Positions 1 through 7,200 of a DNA stretch of 64,000 nucleotides are shown here, piece after piece. Each line of letters opens with the position of its first letter. Position 1 is the stretch's first letter. Source of the DNA: Planctomycetota bacterium (GTDB lineage Bacteria > Planctomycetota > B15-G4); the NCBI GenBank assembly GCA_020638905.1, contig JACKHP010000009.1:124001-188000 (forward strand). Direction: 5' to 3'. The translations under genes and the position numbers were made by a program. Under the pieces are notes generated by a model. That model was not told the origin of the DNA. It searched no databases and saw only the letters and a program-made list of their open reading frames with translations.

Positions 1-839
1 GCGACGGCTTCGCGGTGCTTGCCACGTCCGGCAGCAAGAAGTCACCCAGCGTGCTGCGCATCACCGTGCCCGAGGCGCTCGAGGACGTCGCGCCCGGCGA
101 CAGCTACGACGCCGACCCGGGACAGATCGTGTACAGCGTGACCGACAAGTCGGGCACCACGATCTGGGCCGCCGAACCCGCGGGCGAGGGCAACACCTGG
201 GTGGTCGACGTGGTCGCGCTCGACGACGAGGGCACGCTCGTGCTGTTCCTGTGCGGCTGCCTCACGCGCCAGTCGGGTGACGCCGGAGACGAGACGATCT
301 GCGTCCTGGGACTCGTCACGGTCGACACCTCGGTCGAGGTCCAGTCCGGCGGGCTCTGCGATCCGCTGTGCACCGCCACGGGCAGCGTGACGGGCGACTT
401 CGTGTCCGTCCCCCAGGAGAACATCGCGCTCTTCGGCATCGCGGGCCCGGGCCTGCTCAAGTGCGCCACGGGCTCGGCCGACGGCGGCGGCGGCTTCCCC
501 GCCACGGTGATCGAGTGGACGATCAGCTTCGACCCCGCGCACGACGCCACGCCGGCCACGTTCGACGGCATCTCGCTGCAGGGCAGCGGCCTGATCTCGT
601 TCTCGATGCAGCTCGACACGACCTTCTACACGCAGTCGATCGACATGAACCTCGACTCGTCGATGTCGGTCACGATCACCCAGGTCGACGACGCGCCGAG
701 CAATCCGTTCGGCATCCTGGCCTGCCTGCACGGCACGTTCAGCGGCGTGGTGACGAACAACGCGACCATCCCGCCCACGCCGCAGACGCTCACCGGCGAG
801 TTCGTGATGCCCTGGTACGACACCGGCTTCGGGCAGTGA
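1..839 (+). CDS. hypothetical protein, 3' part only
   Basis: The reading frame is open from base 3 of the window (residues DGFAVLATSG...), so the true start lies to the left; the GTG at 15 is only the first start-like codon inside the window. The visible 279 or so residues are acidic, rich in D, G, T and S, and look like extracellular beta-sheet material. Four cysteines lie in the first half, two of them in a CGC motif. There is no membrane segment in the visible part. It ends in a TGA at 837-839 and converges on the membrane protein at 861-1412, with only 21 bases between stops. It lacks the PFKGG-type C-terminal domain found in other exported proteins here. I do not recognise the family; secretion is an inference from composition. 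Confidence 0.6.
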   Translation, partial: DGFAVLATSGSKKSPSVLRITVPEALEDVAPGDSYDADPGQIVYSVTDKSGTTIWAAEPAGEGNTWVVDVVALDDEGTLVLFLCGCLTRQSGDAGDETICVLGLVTVDTSVEVQSGGLCDPLCTATGSVTGDFVSVPQENIALFGIAGPGLLKCATGSADGGGGFPATVIEWTISFDPAHDATPATFDGISLQGSGLISFSMQLDTTFYTQSIDMNLDSSMSVTITQVDDAPSNPFGILACLHGTFSGVVTNNATIPPTPQTLTGEFVMPWYDTGFGQ

Positions 840-860
840 TCCGACGCGGCGGGACCGCTC

Positions 861-1412
861 TCACCGGGTCTTCCAGTGCGCCACGTCCGGCCGCGCCTTC
901 CTCGAGTTCGGATCGGCCTCGAGCACCTCGACCCGGAGCCCGGCAACCTGTTCGAGAGCGCGGCGGATCTGCGCAACCGCGGGCGCCGCGCGGTGCATCG
1001 ACACCAGCTCGGTCAAGGTCCCCCGAGCGTCCAGGGTGTAGAAGAACACGAACTTGTTGCTCTCGATCGTGCCCGATCGGTGGCTGACCTTGTCCGATGA
1101 CGCGAGGAACTCTCCGACCGGGTGACCTGGCCCGATGGGGATCTCACGTGCTCCGAAGAACGTCGGCACCGTGAGAGCGTCGGGCTGGATCGTCAGCATC
1201 GGGGTTCGCCAGGCGTGGATGAAGCCGACCCCCAGCGCGCAGGCTCCCAGGAATCCGAGAACGATCAGGGTCACGGTCTCGACGTCGAAGTCCTGCCCGA
1301 TCAGCACGGCCATGACCACACCCGCACACGCCGCCAGGATGAACAAGACACCCATGACGGCGAGCAGGATGCCCTCTGGTCTCTTGAACTCGACTCTCTG
1401 CAAGGCCGTCAC
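861..1412 (-). CDS. two-TM membrane protein with PH-like soluble domain
   Basis: A 183-residue protein starting at GTG 1412. Two hydrophobic segments (about residues 14-38 and 45-67) form a hairpin. The rest is soluble: a strand pattern beginning LTIQPDALTVPTFFG, followed by a helix near the C-terminus (AVAQIRRALEQVAG). This layout, a TM hairpin followed by a small domain opening with a residue-turn-strand pattern, resembles bacterial PH-like or STM3941-type membrane proteins; that is inference from layout, not a confirmed match. A purine run sits almost against the GTG, so the start is uncertain by a few codons. It is divergent from the membrane protein at 1798 and convergent with the gene to its left. 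No operon partner is visible. Confidence 0.65.
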   Translation of the reverse strand: MTALQRVEFKRPEGILLAVMGVLFILAACAGVVMAVLIGQDFDVETVTLIVLGFLGACALGVGFIHAWRTPMLTIQPDALTVPTFFGAREIPIGPGHPVGEFLASSDKVSHRSGTIESNKFVFFYTLDARGTLTELVSMHRAAPAVAQIRRALEQVAGLRVEVLEADPNSRKARPDVAHWKTR

Positions 1413-1797
1413 CTCTTCAGGTGTTCATGAGGAAGATCGACGCGCAACCCACCTGAGGCGTCCTCGCCAGGAGGACCGATGGGAGATGGGCGCCAGGTCA
1501 TGCCCGTCGTTCGCCTGCATCGAGTCGGTCACGTCCTGGTCCGGGTCGTCGTGACGGGGAGAACTCCGCGAGCGCCTCGCGGCCCGCACCGCCTGCGGGG
1601 CATGGTACCCGGGACGATGCCACACTCCGAGACGCGGTGCTCACCGTCGACGTCCGGGGTCGGGAGCCGACGCCGCGCGCCTTCGTGCGGTCGCGTCGAC
1701 CGCCGATCGTCGGGACCCTCGCAGGACCCCGGAGGTGACGCCATGCCGTATGCTGGAGGCACTCGCTCGGAGTCGATCGAGAGTGAATCGCAGCCGG
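1413..1797. other. divergent intergenic region, 385 bp
   Basis: No convincing gene. The region separates two divergent membrane-protein genes. Its only clear signal is a -10-like TATGCT at 1749-1754 reading right. Open frames crossing it are arginine-rich high-GC artefacts. Confidence 0.5.
1749..1754 (+). promoter_or_regulatory. -10-like element TATGCT
   Basis: CCGTATGCTGG context, 43 bp before the ATG at 1798. It matches the recurrent TAnnnT-GG pattern of this window and argues against the upstream GTG at 1735 as the start, since transcription would begin after that codon. No clear -35 is visible. Confidence 0.45.
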
Positions 1798-2352
1798 ATG
1801 CGCGAAGTGCTGATGTACGTCCTCGTGGTGGCGTGCCTCTGGTTCGACGCGTTCGTCCACGGTGACGGGGTCTTGGCGCTGCTCGTCGGGGTCTTCGTCT
1901 GGCAGCTCGTCCACGCCGTGTTGCTGGCCAGCCATCGGGTCGATGTCGTGTCCTGGGGGGGATACTCGGTCGCGTACCGGGCGCTGCTGGCGGCCGCGTG
2001 CGGGGGGGCGGCGGTACTCGTCGCGATCGATTCCGACGCCGAGAGCCTGTTGCCGCCCGCGGGACTCGTGCTGCTGGGCGTCGTCCAGATCGTCGCGGCC
2101 GTGCGCCGGTTCCGCCACGAACCGGAACCCGGCGCGGCGTGGGGCTACTCGCTGTCCGCCCAGGTGCTGCTCGCGATCGCGTGGTTCGGGGGCGCGGGTT
2201 TGGTCGCGATCGATCCCGACGGACGTGACCCCGGGAGCACTCCCCTCGCCATCCTGCTCGCCGTCCTCGTCTCCGCCGGGTTCTCCGTCGAGTACCGGGC
2301 CGCGGTGAAGGCCGGCGCCGAGCGCTTCCCCTGGGGGCCCATCGGGTATTGA
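1798..2352 (+). CDS. polytopic membrane protein, unknown family
   Basis: A 184-residue protein if translation starts at ATG 1798. An upstream GTG at 1735 would add 21 arginine-rich residues, but a -10-like element lies between the two, so the later start is preferred. About six hydrophobic segments can be seen, arranged as pairs: the stretch with VSWGGYSVAYRALLAAA and the later one with AAWGYSLSAQVLLAIAWF have the same layout, each followed by VAID. This suggests an internal duplication of a three-helix unit. Charged residues are few and sit in short loops. No catalytic or binding motif is recognised. It ends 170 bp before the helicase gene, which has its own promoter-like element. Confidence 0.6.
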   Translation: MREVLMYVLVVACLWFDAFVHGDGVLALLVGVFVWQLVHAVLLASHRVDVVSWGGYSVAYRALLAAACGGAAVLVAIDSDAESLLPPAGLVLLGVVQIVAAVRRFRHEPEPGAAWGYSLSAQVLLAIAWFGGAGLVAIDPDGRDPGSTPLAILLAVLVSAGFSVEYRAAVKAGAERFPWGPIGY

Positions 2353-2412
2353 GCGCCCCCGCGGCCACTCCGGCCGAGACTCGTCCACGCGACACGCGAC
2401 CCGCCCACGCGG

Positions 2413-2418
2413 TACGAT
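2413..2418 (+). promoter_or_regulatory. -10-like element TACGAT
   Basis: Context GCGGTACGATGT, 103 bp upstream of the helicase ATG at 2522. It overlaps the ATG at 2417 that would begin the longest open frame, which makes that ATG an unlikely translation start. Confidence 0.4.
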
Positions 2419-2521
2419 GTCCCGCTTGGCCGGACGTCCGCGATCGCCGCCCCGCGAGAGGGCTGCGCGCGACGTCCGCCGCTCCGCCGCGCGCCGCGGC
2501 GTCCCGCACGAGGTGAGCCGC

Positions 2522-4351
2522 ATGTCGTCCGAGGTCCCGCCGTCCGACGCGCCCGACGAGGTGCCCGAGGACGCGTCCGCCCCGACGCCCGACGCGCCCG
2601 ACGACGCGTTGGACGACGCGCCGCCCGCGCCCGGCTTCGCGACGCTCGGGCTCTCCGACGCGGTGCTCGCCGCGCTGGACGCGGTGGGCTACGAGGCACC
2701 GTCGCCGGTGCAGGCGCGCACGATCCCGCCGCTGCTCGCCGGCCGCGACCTGCTCGGCCAGGCCCAGACGGGGACGGGCAAGACCGCGGCCTTCGCACTG
2801 CCGATCCTCTCGCGGCTCGACCTGGCGACGCGTTCGCCGCAGGCGCTCGTGCTCACGCCCACGCGCGAGCTGGCGATCCAGGTGGCCGAGGCGTTCCAGC
2901 GCTACGCGTCGAAGATGCCGGGCTTCCACGTGCTGCCGATCTACGGCGGACAGTCGTACCCGGCGCAGATCCGTCCGCTCGAGCGCGGCGTGCACGTCGT
3001 GGTCGGCACCCCGGGACGCGTGATCGACCACTGCAAGCGCGGCACGCTCGACCTCGCGCACCTGTCGACCGTCGTGCTCGACGAGGCCGACGAGATGCTG
3101 CGCATGGGCTTCATCGACGACGTCCAGTGGATCCTCGAGCAGATGCCGGCGGCGAGGCAGACGGCGCTCTTCTCGGCCACGATGCCGAGCGCCGTGCGCC
3201 GCATCGCGCAGAAGCACATGCGCGACCCGGTCGAGGTGACCGTCGAGCAGAAGCACGCCACCGCGTCGACCATCCGCCAGCGCTACCAGCTCGTGAGCGC
3301 GGGACAGAAGCTCGACGCGCTCACGCGCGTGCTCGAGACCGAGACGTTCGACGGCGTGCTCGTCTTCGTGCGCACGCGCACCGCGACGCAGGAGCTGGCC
3401 GAGAAGCTCGAGGCGCGTGGACACGCCACGGCCGCGCTCTCGGGCGACGTGGCCCAGCCGATCCGCGAGCGCACGGTCGAGCGCCTCAAGCGCGGCGTGC
3501 TCGACATCCTCGTGGCCACCGACGTGGCGGCGCGCGGGCTCGACATCGACCGCATCAGCCACGTCGTGAACTACGACCTGCCGCACGACGGCGAGGCCTA
3601 CGTCCACCGCATCGGCCGCACGGGACGCATGGGACGCGCCGGCGAGGCGATCCTGTTCGTCGAGCCGCGCGAGCGGCGCATGCTGCGCGTGCTCGAACGC
3701 GCCATCGGCCACCCGATCGAGCCCATGCGGCCGCCCACGTCCGACGACGTGAACGCCAAGCGCATCGCGCGCTTCAAGCAGGGCATCGCCGACACGATCG
3801 CGCAGCACGACCTGTCGCTCTACACGCGCCTCGTGACCGAGTTCGCCGAGGAGACCGGGACGACCTTCCTGCACGCCGCCGCGGCGCTCGCGCACCTCGC
3901 CCAGGGCGGCCAGCCGCTCGTGGTCGACCTGCCCGACCTGCCCGTGCACGAGGAGCGTCCGGCGTTCAAGGGACGCGACGCGCGCGAGCGTCCGGCGCAC
4001 GCGCGTTCGGCGCGCCACGACGGGCCGCGCGCGCACGGCGACGACGCGCGTCGTCCGCGCAAGCCGCACGGCCGTCCCGTCGAGCAAGGCATGCGCCGCT
4101 GGAAGCTCGCGGTCGGCTTCGAGCACGGCGTGCGTCCGGCGCAGATCGTGGCCGCGCTCGCGAACGAGGGCGGCCTCGACGGCGACGCCGTGGGACGCAT
4201 CGAGATCGCGCGCACGTTCAGCCTGGTCGACCTGCCCGAGAGCCTGCCGCGCGACGTCCTGCAGCGCTACGAGCGCACGCGCATCTGCGGCCGCCCGATC
4301 CGCATGTCGAGCTGGAACGCCGACGGTCCGCCGCGCAAGGGCAAGCGCTGA
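2522..4351 (+). CDS. DEAD-box ATP-dependent RNA helicase, DeaD/CsdA type
   Basis: Unwinds or remodels RNA duplexes with ATP, typically in ribosome assembly and mRNA turnover in the cytoplasm. The 609-residue protein has all classical motifs: Q motif at about residue 39-65, Walker A AQTGTGKT (81-88), DEAD (187-190), SAT near 217, and HRIGRTGR starting at 362. A linker rich in R, D and H follows (about 480-525). The end (about 525-600, beginning RRWKLAVGF) looks like the DbpA-type RNA-binding domain that gives this subfamily its specificity for structured RNA. The first 36 residues are an acidic, proline-rich extension. I chose ATG 2522 because the 35 codons upstream encode an arginine-rich run crossing a promoter-like element, and GAGGTG sits 9 bases before it. 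A weak hairpin (CTGAGCG with CGCTCAG, 4348-4382) follows the stop. Confidence 0.93.
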   Translation: MSSEVPPSDAPDEVPEDASAPTPDAPDDALDDAPPAPGFATLGLSDAVLAALDAVGYEAPSPVQARTIPPLLAGRDLLGQAQTGTGKTAAFALPILSRLDLATRSPQALVLTPTRELAIQVAEAFQRYASKMPGFHVLPIYGGQSYPAQIRPLERGVHVVVGTPGRVIDHCKRGTLDLAHLSTVVLDEADEMLRMGFIDDVQWILEQMPAARQTALFSATMPSAVRRIAQKHMRDPVEVTVEQKHATASTIRQRYQLVSAGQKLDALTRVLETETFDGVLVFVRTRTATQELAEKLEARGHATAALSGDVAQPIRERTVERLKRGVLDILVATDVAARGLDIDRISHVVNYDLPHDGEAYVHRIGRTGRMGRAGEAILFVEPRERRMLRVLERAIGHPIEPMRPPTSDDVNAKRIARFKQGIADTIAQHDLSLYTRLVTEFAEETGTTFLHAAAALAHLAQGGQPLVVDLPDLPVHEERPAFKGRDARERPAHARSARHDGPRAHGDDARRPRKPHGRPVEQGMRRWKLAVGFEHGVRPAQIVAALANEGGLDGDAVGRIEIARTFSLVDLPESLPRDVLQRYERTRICGRPIRMSSWNADGPPRKGKR

Positions 4352-4505
4352 GCGAGGGCTCGCGTCGGTCTCGTCCGCTCAGTGGGTGGGGGACGGGTCG
4401 CGAGACACCGCGCCGTCCGTCGAATCGGCCATCCATGACCGGTCGCGGAGCGGACTGGCGCATGACCTCCGAACGCGGGATCCTCGCGTGGACTCGGAGA
4501 GGCGC

Positions 4506-5285
4506 ATGCCGGATCGCACGGATCGACTCGGAGCATCCCGCGGACGGGGAGCCGCGACGGGTTGGCTGGTGCGGCTCGTGCTGGTCGGGCTCGGATGTGC
4601 AGCGTGCGTGACCGGTGGGCGCGCGTCCGGAGTCGGACGCGAAGCCGGAGCCGCTGCCGAACCCGAAGCCGAACCCGCAGCCGCAGCCGCAGCCGAGCCC
4701 GCGACCCTTGTCCGCGCCGCTCTCGCCGACTCAGTCTCCGCATTCGCGACATCGCTGGTCGACGCCATCAGCGCGCGCATCGAGCGCCTCGTCGATCGGA
4801 GCGCCGTGCGCGTCTTCTGGATGCCCATCCCGCTCGAGGGGTTGGTCGGCATGTCGAACGACGAAGAGGCCAATTCTCGCGACGCCTCGTGGAACCTCGT
4901 CAACGTGTGCCTCCACCACCTCGGGGATGCGCTGCTGCGACGCGAGGGCGTCGACATGACGGAGGACGAGATCTGCGCGTGGATCGCGCACGTCAGCGAC
5001 TCCTGCGACGACTCCGACGCGCGTTGGATCTGGCTGCCGTCGCTGCGCAAGTGGCGACTCGACCAGGTGCTCTTCACGCGCTACGGGGGACGGTTGAGCC
5101 GCAGCAAGTTCTCGCTCTCGGGGCTCTCTCCCTCCGATGCCTACGCCGATTTCTTCCGCGAGCAGGAGGCCCTGGGCTGGCTCGAGTTCCGCGACCCGCG
5201 GCTGCGCGAGATCTTCTACGACCGCTTGCTGCGCGGCAGGTTCGCTGAGGACGTCGATCCGCAGCTCCTGTTCGAGGCTCGGTAA
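4506..5285 (+). CDS. putative lipoprotein with EPEAEP-rich linker
   Basis: A 259-residue protein from ATG 4506, preceded by GGAGAGG at a good distance; a longer frame from 4386 has no support. The N-terminus is a basic stretch and then a hydrophobic segment (WLVRLVLVGLGCAAC) that looks like a lipoprotein signal, although which cysteine is modified is unclear. A low-complexity linker of E, A and P follows, encoded by near-hexameric CCGAAG/CCGCAG units around 4632-4706. The remaining 160 residues are soluble, with many W, D and R residues, and probably form a helical domain. No known motif is recognised. Its neighbours, a helicase and a secreted protein, give no functional hint. Confidence 0.6.
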   Translation: MPDRTDRLGASRGRGAATGWLVRLVLVGLGCAACVTGGRASGVGREAGAAAEPEAEPAAAAAAEPATLVRAALADSVSAFATSLVDAISARIERLVDRSAVRVFWMPIPLEGLVGMSNDEEANSRDASWNLVNVCLHHLGDALLRREGVDMTEDEICAWIAHVSDSCDDSDARWIWLPSLRKWRLDQVLFTRYGGRLSRSKFSLSGLSPSDAYADFFREQEALGWLEFRDPRLREIFYDRLLRGRFAEDVDPQLLFEAR

Positions 5286-5423
5286 GCCGAAGATCGCGCG
5301 CTCGCGCTGCTCGCGCTGCTCGCGCTGCCTGCCGTGTCCCGCCCCGTGAGCGCGGGTTGCCTCGCAAGGCGTCGACGTGCACCATGCGGCCGCACCCCGT
5401 CGCACACCTCGCGAGACCAGACG

Positions 5424-6416
5424 ATGCACCGATCCGCAGTCCCGTCGCCGCGCGACACCGCCCGCCGCCTGCTCCGTGTCGCCGCGGGCGCGCTCGTCGC
5501 GCTCATGTTGGCCGTCCCGGCGCTCGCCGCACAGACGGGCGTGTGCGAGCAGGACGGACTGATCGTGTTCGAGACCGAGAGCGTCGCGACGCCCCCGCAA
5601 TGGGCGGTCGAGACGAACGTGAACGGCTACACCGGCGCGGCCTACCTGCGCTGGAACGGCGGCGACCAGTTCAGCAGCCCCGGCGTGGGAACCCTCAGCT
5701 ACACGCTGAACGTCGCGACGGCCGGCACGTATCGGCTGTTCATCCGCAACCACCACGACGATCCCGACGCGACGCTGGAGAACGACTGCTGGACGCGCGT
5801 CGACGGCAGCCCGTGGCTCAAGACCTACTCGAAGTTCAACAACCAGTGGACGTGGTCGACGCGCTTCGACCCGCCCACCGGCAGCGACGTCGACGCCACG
5901 TATGTGCTCTCGGCCGGCACGCACACGTTCCAGATCAGCGGCCGCTCGCAGGACTTCCGCATCGACCGCGTGCACTTCGCGCTGGCCGGCGTCGTCGACC
6001 CGACGAATCCCGCGACCCCGCCCTCGCCCACGGGCGACTGCAGCGCCGGCCAGTGGATCGACCTCGGTCACGCGCTGGCCGGAAGTTTCGGAGAACCGAT
6101 GCTCGTGGGTACGGGCGACCTCGTCCCGAACACGCCGGCCGCGCTCACGCTGTCGCACGCGTTGCCCGGCACCGTCGGCGTGCTCGTGCTCGGGCTCACC
6201 GAACTCGGCGCGCCGTTCAAGGGCGGCGTCTTCGTGCCCGACGCCGACGTGCTCTTCGTGATCCCGATCGACGCCGCGGGCGGACTCACCGTCCCGTTCA
6301 CGTGGCCGTCCAACGTCCCGTCGGGACTGTCGCTCTACTGGCAGGCATGGCTCGTCGACCCGTCCGGCCCGTTCGGCGCCTCGGCCACGAACGCCCTGGA
6401 GAGCCAAGGGGGGTAG
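5424..6416 (+). CDS. secreted protein: CBM35-like domain plus PFKGG-type C-terminal domain
   Basis: 330 residues from ATG 5424 with a clear signal peptide (basic start, then LVALMLAVPALAAQ). The first domain (about 35-190) opens IVFETES, continues with GAAYLRWNGG, GTYRLFIRN and WTRVDGSPW, and closes with GRSQDFRIDRVHF. This is the pattern of carbohydrate-binding beta-sandwich domains of the CBM6/CBM35 kind, so glycan or polysaccharide binding is the likely role (inference). After a proline-rich linker (about 200-210) comes a C-terminal domain of about 120 residues with LGLTELGAPFKGGVFVP, then WPSNVPSG, QAWLVD and a final SATNAL-type motif. The same domain ends the proteins at 24265, 49790 and 57904. 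No catalytic domain is present, so it is a binding or surface protein rather than an enzyme. Confidence 0.75.
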   Translation: MHRSAVPSPRDTARRLLRVAAGALVALMLAVPALAAQTGVCEQDGLIVFETESVATPPQWAVETNVNGYTGAAYLRWNGGDQFSSPGVGTLSYTLNVATAGTYRLFIRNHHDDPDATLENDCWTRVDGSPWLKTYSKFNNQWTWSTRFDPPTGSDVDATYVLSAGTHTFQISGRSQDFRIDRVHFALAGVVDPTNPATPPSPTGDCSAGQWIDLGHALAGSFGEPMLVGTGDLVPNTPAALTLSHALPGTVGVLVLGLTELGAPFKGGVFVPDADVLFVIPIDAAGGLTVPFTWPSNVPSGLSLYWQAWLVDPSGPFGASATNALESQGG

Positions 6417-7200
6417 GGCTGCAAGGTCGGCCTGGGGCGCGACGCGGCGCTCCCTTCGCGAGATTCAAGGATGAACTGCTCGGCGGACGCGAGCAGAGTG
6501 GCGTCATGACGCGGCGCCCACCCCGCACGCGCGGCGTTTCGGGCCGCTGCGTGCGCGCCCGCTGACCATCGTCACGCAGCATCGCGCAGCTTCGGACAGT
6601 CCTCGCCGCCTTCGGCGGCTGCGGAACTCGCAGCGCGCTGGGCATGTGCCTCGGGGCGCGCATTCCCGAGCGGGGGGAAGCTCAGCGCGCTGGCGCGCGA
6701 CTTCGCGGCGATTCGGCGAGGGCGTCGAGCGAAGGGATCTTTCGAAGCAGGTGGTGCGCGCCGCCGGGGTGAGCCTCGTGCGTGAGCATGATCGCGAAGG
6801 CTGACGGCTTCGAGCTGCGTGCCGGCTCGGGACGGCGTGCCGTCGCTCGTGAATCGCCGACGGCGCTGCGCTCGATACGCTGCGAGTCGGCGGGGCATGC
6901 CGGCGCGTCGTTCACGCGCCCGGCATCGTCTGTGCGGACCGGAGGAGCGCAGGGGGCGATCGCCCAGCGAGTTCCGCAGGCGCCGCAGGCGCCGAGGACT
7001 GCTCGAGCGGGGCGGTCGCCCCCGAGCACCCGGAGTGTCCGCACACACGGATCTCCAGCAAGCGAGCCACCGCGTGGAGTCGTCCCCCGCCGACCCGCCG
7101 ACCCGCCGGCCGGCGGACTCCCGGCTTCGGCGGGATCGACTTACACTGCGTCCTGCGGCTTCGAGGAAGCGCGCGGCGCCGTGGGCGCGGGGAGGGACGC
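6417..7200 (+). other. 784-bp region without a recognisable gene
   Basis: No open frame here has a plausible start, ribosome site and protein-like composition together; the frames present are arginine-, serine- and proline-rich. The sequence holds a short perfect hairpin (GCCGCC-TTC-GGCGGC, 6606-6620), a direct duplication of GCAGGCGCC near 6977-6994 and repeats of CGACCCGC near 7090-7110. The last 60 bases carry the promoter-like element of the next gene. It could be a decayed gene or hold a small RNA, but nothing shows this directly. Confidence 0.5.
7142..7147 (+). promoter_or_regulatory. -10-like element TACACT
   Basis: Context ACTTACACTGCG, 53 bp before the ATG at 7201. The same hexamer, TACACTGC, lies upstream of the methyltransferase gene on the other strand. 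Confidence 0.45.

Noticed and set aside
6682..7044. A 120-codon minus-strand frame as a real gene in the empty stretch
   Set aside because: No ribosome site, A/R/P/S-rich composition and no recognisable motif.
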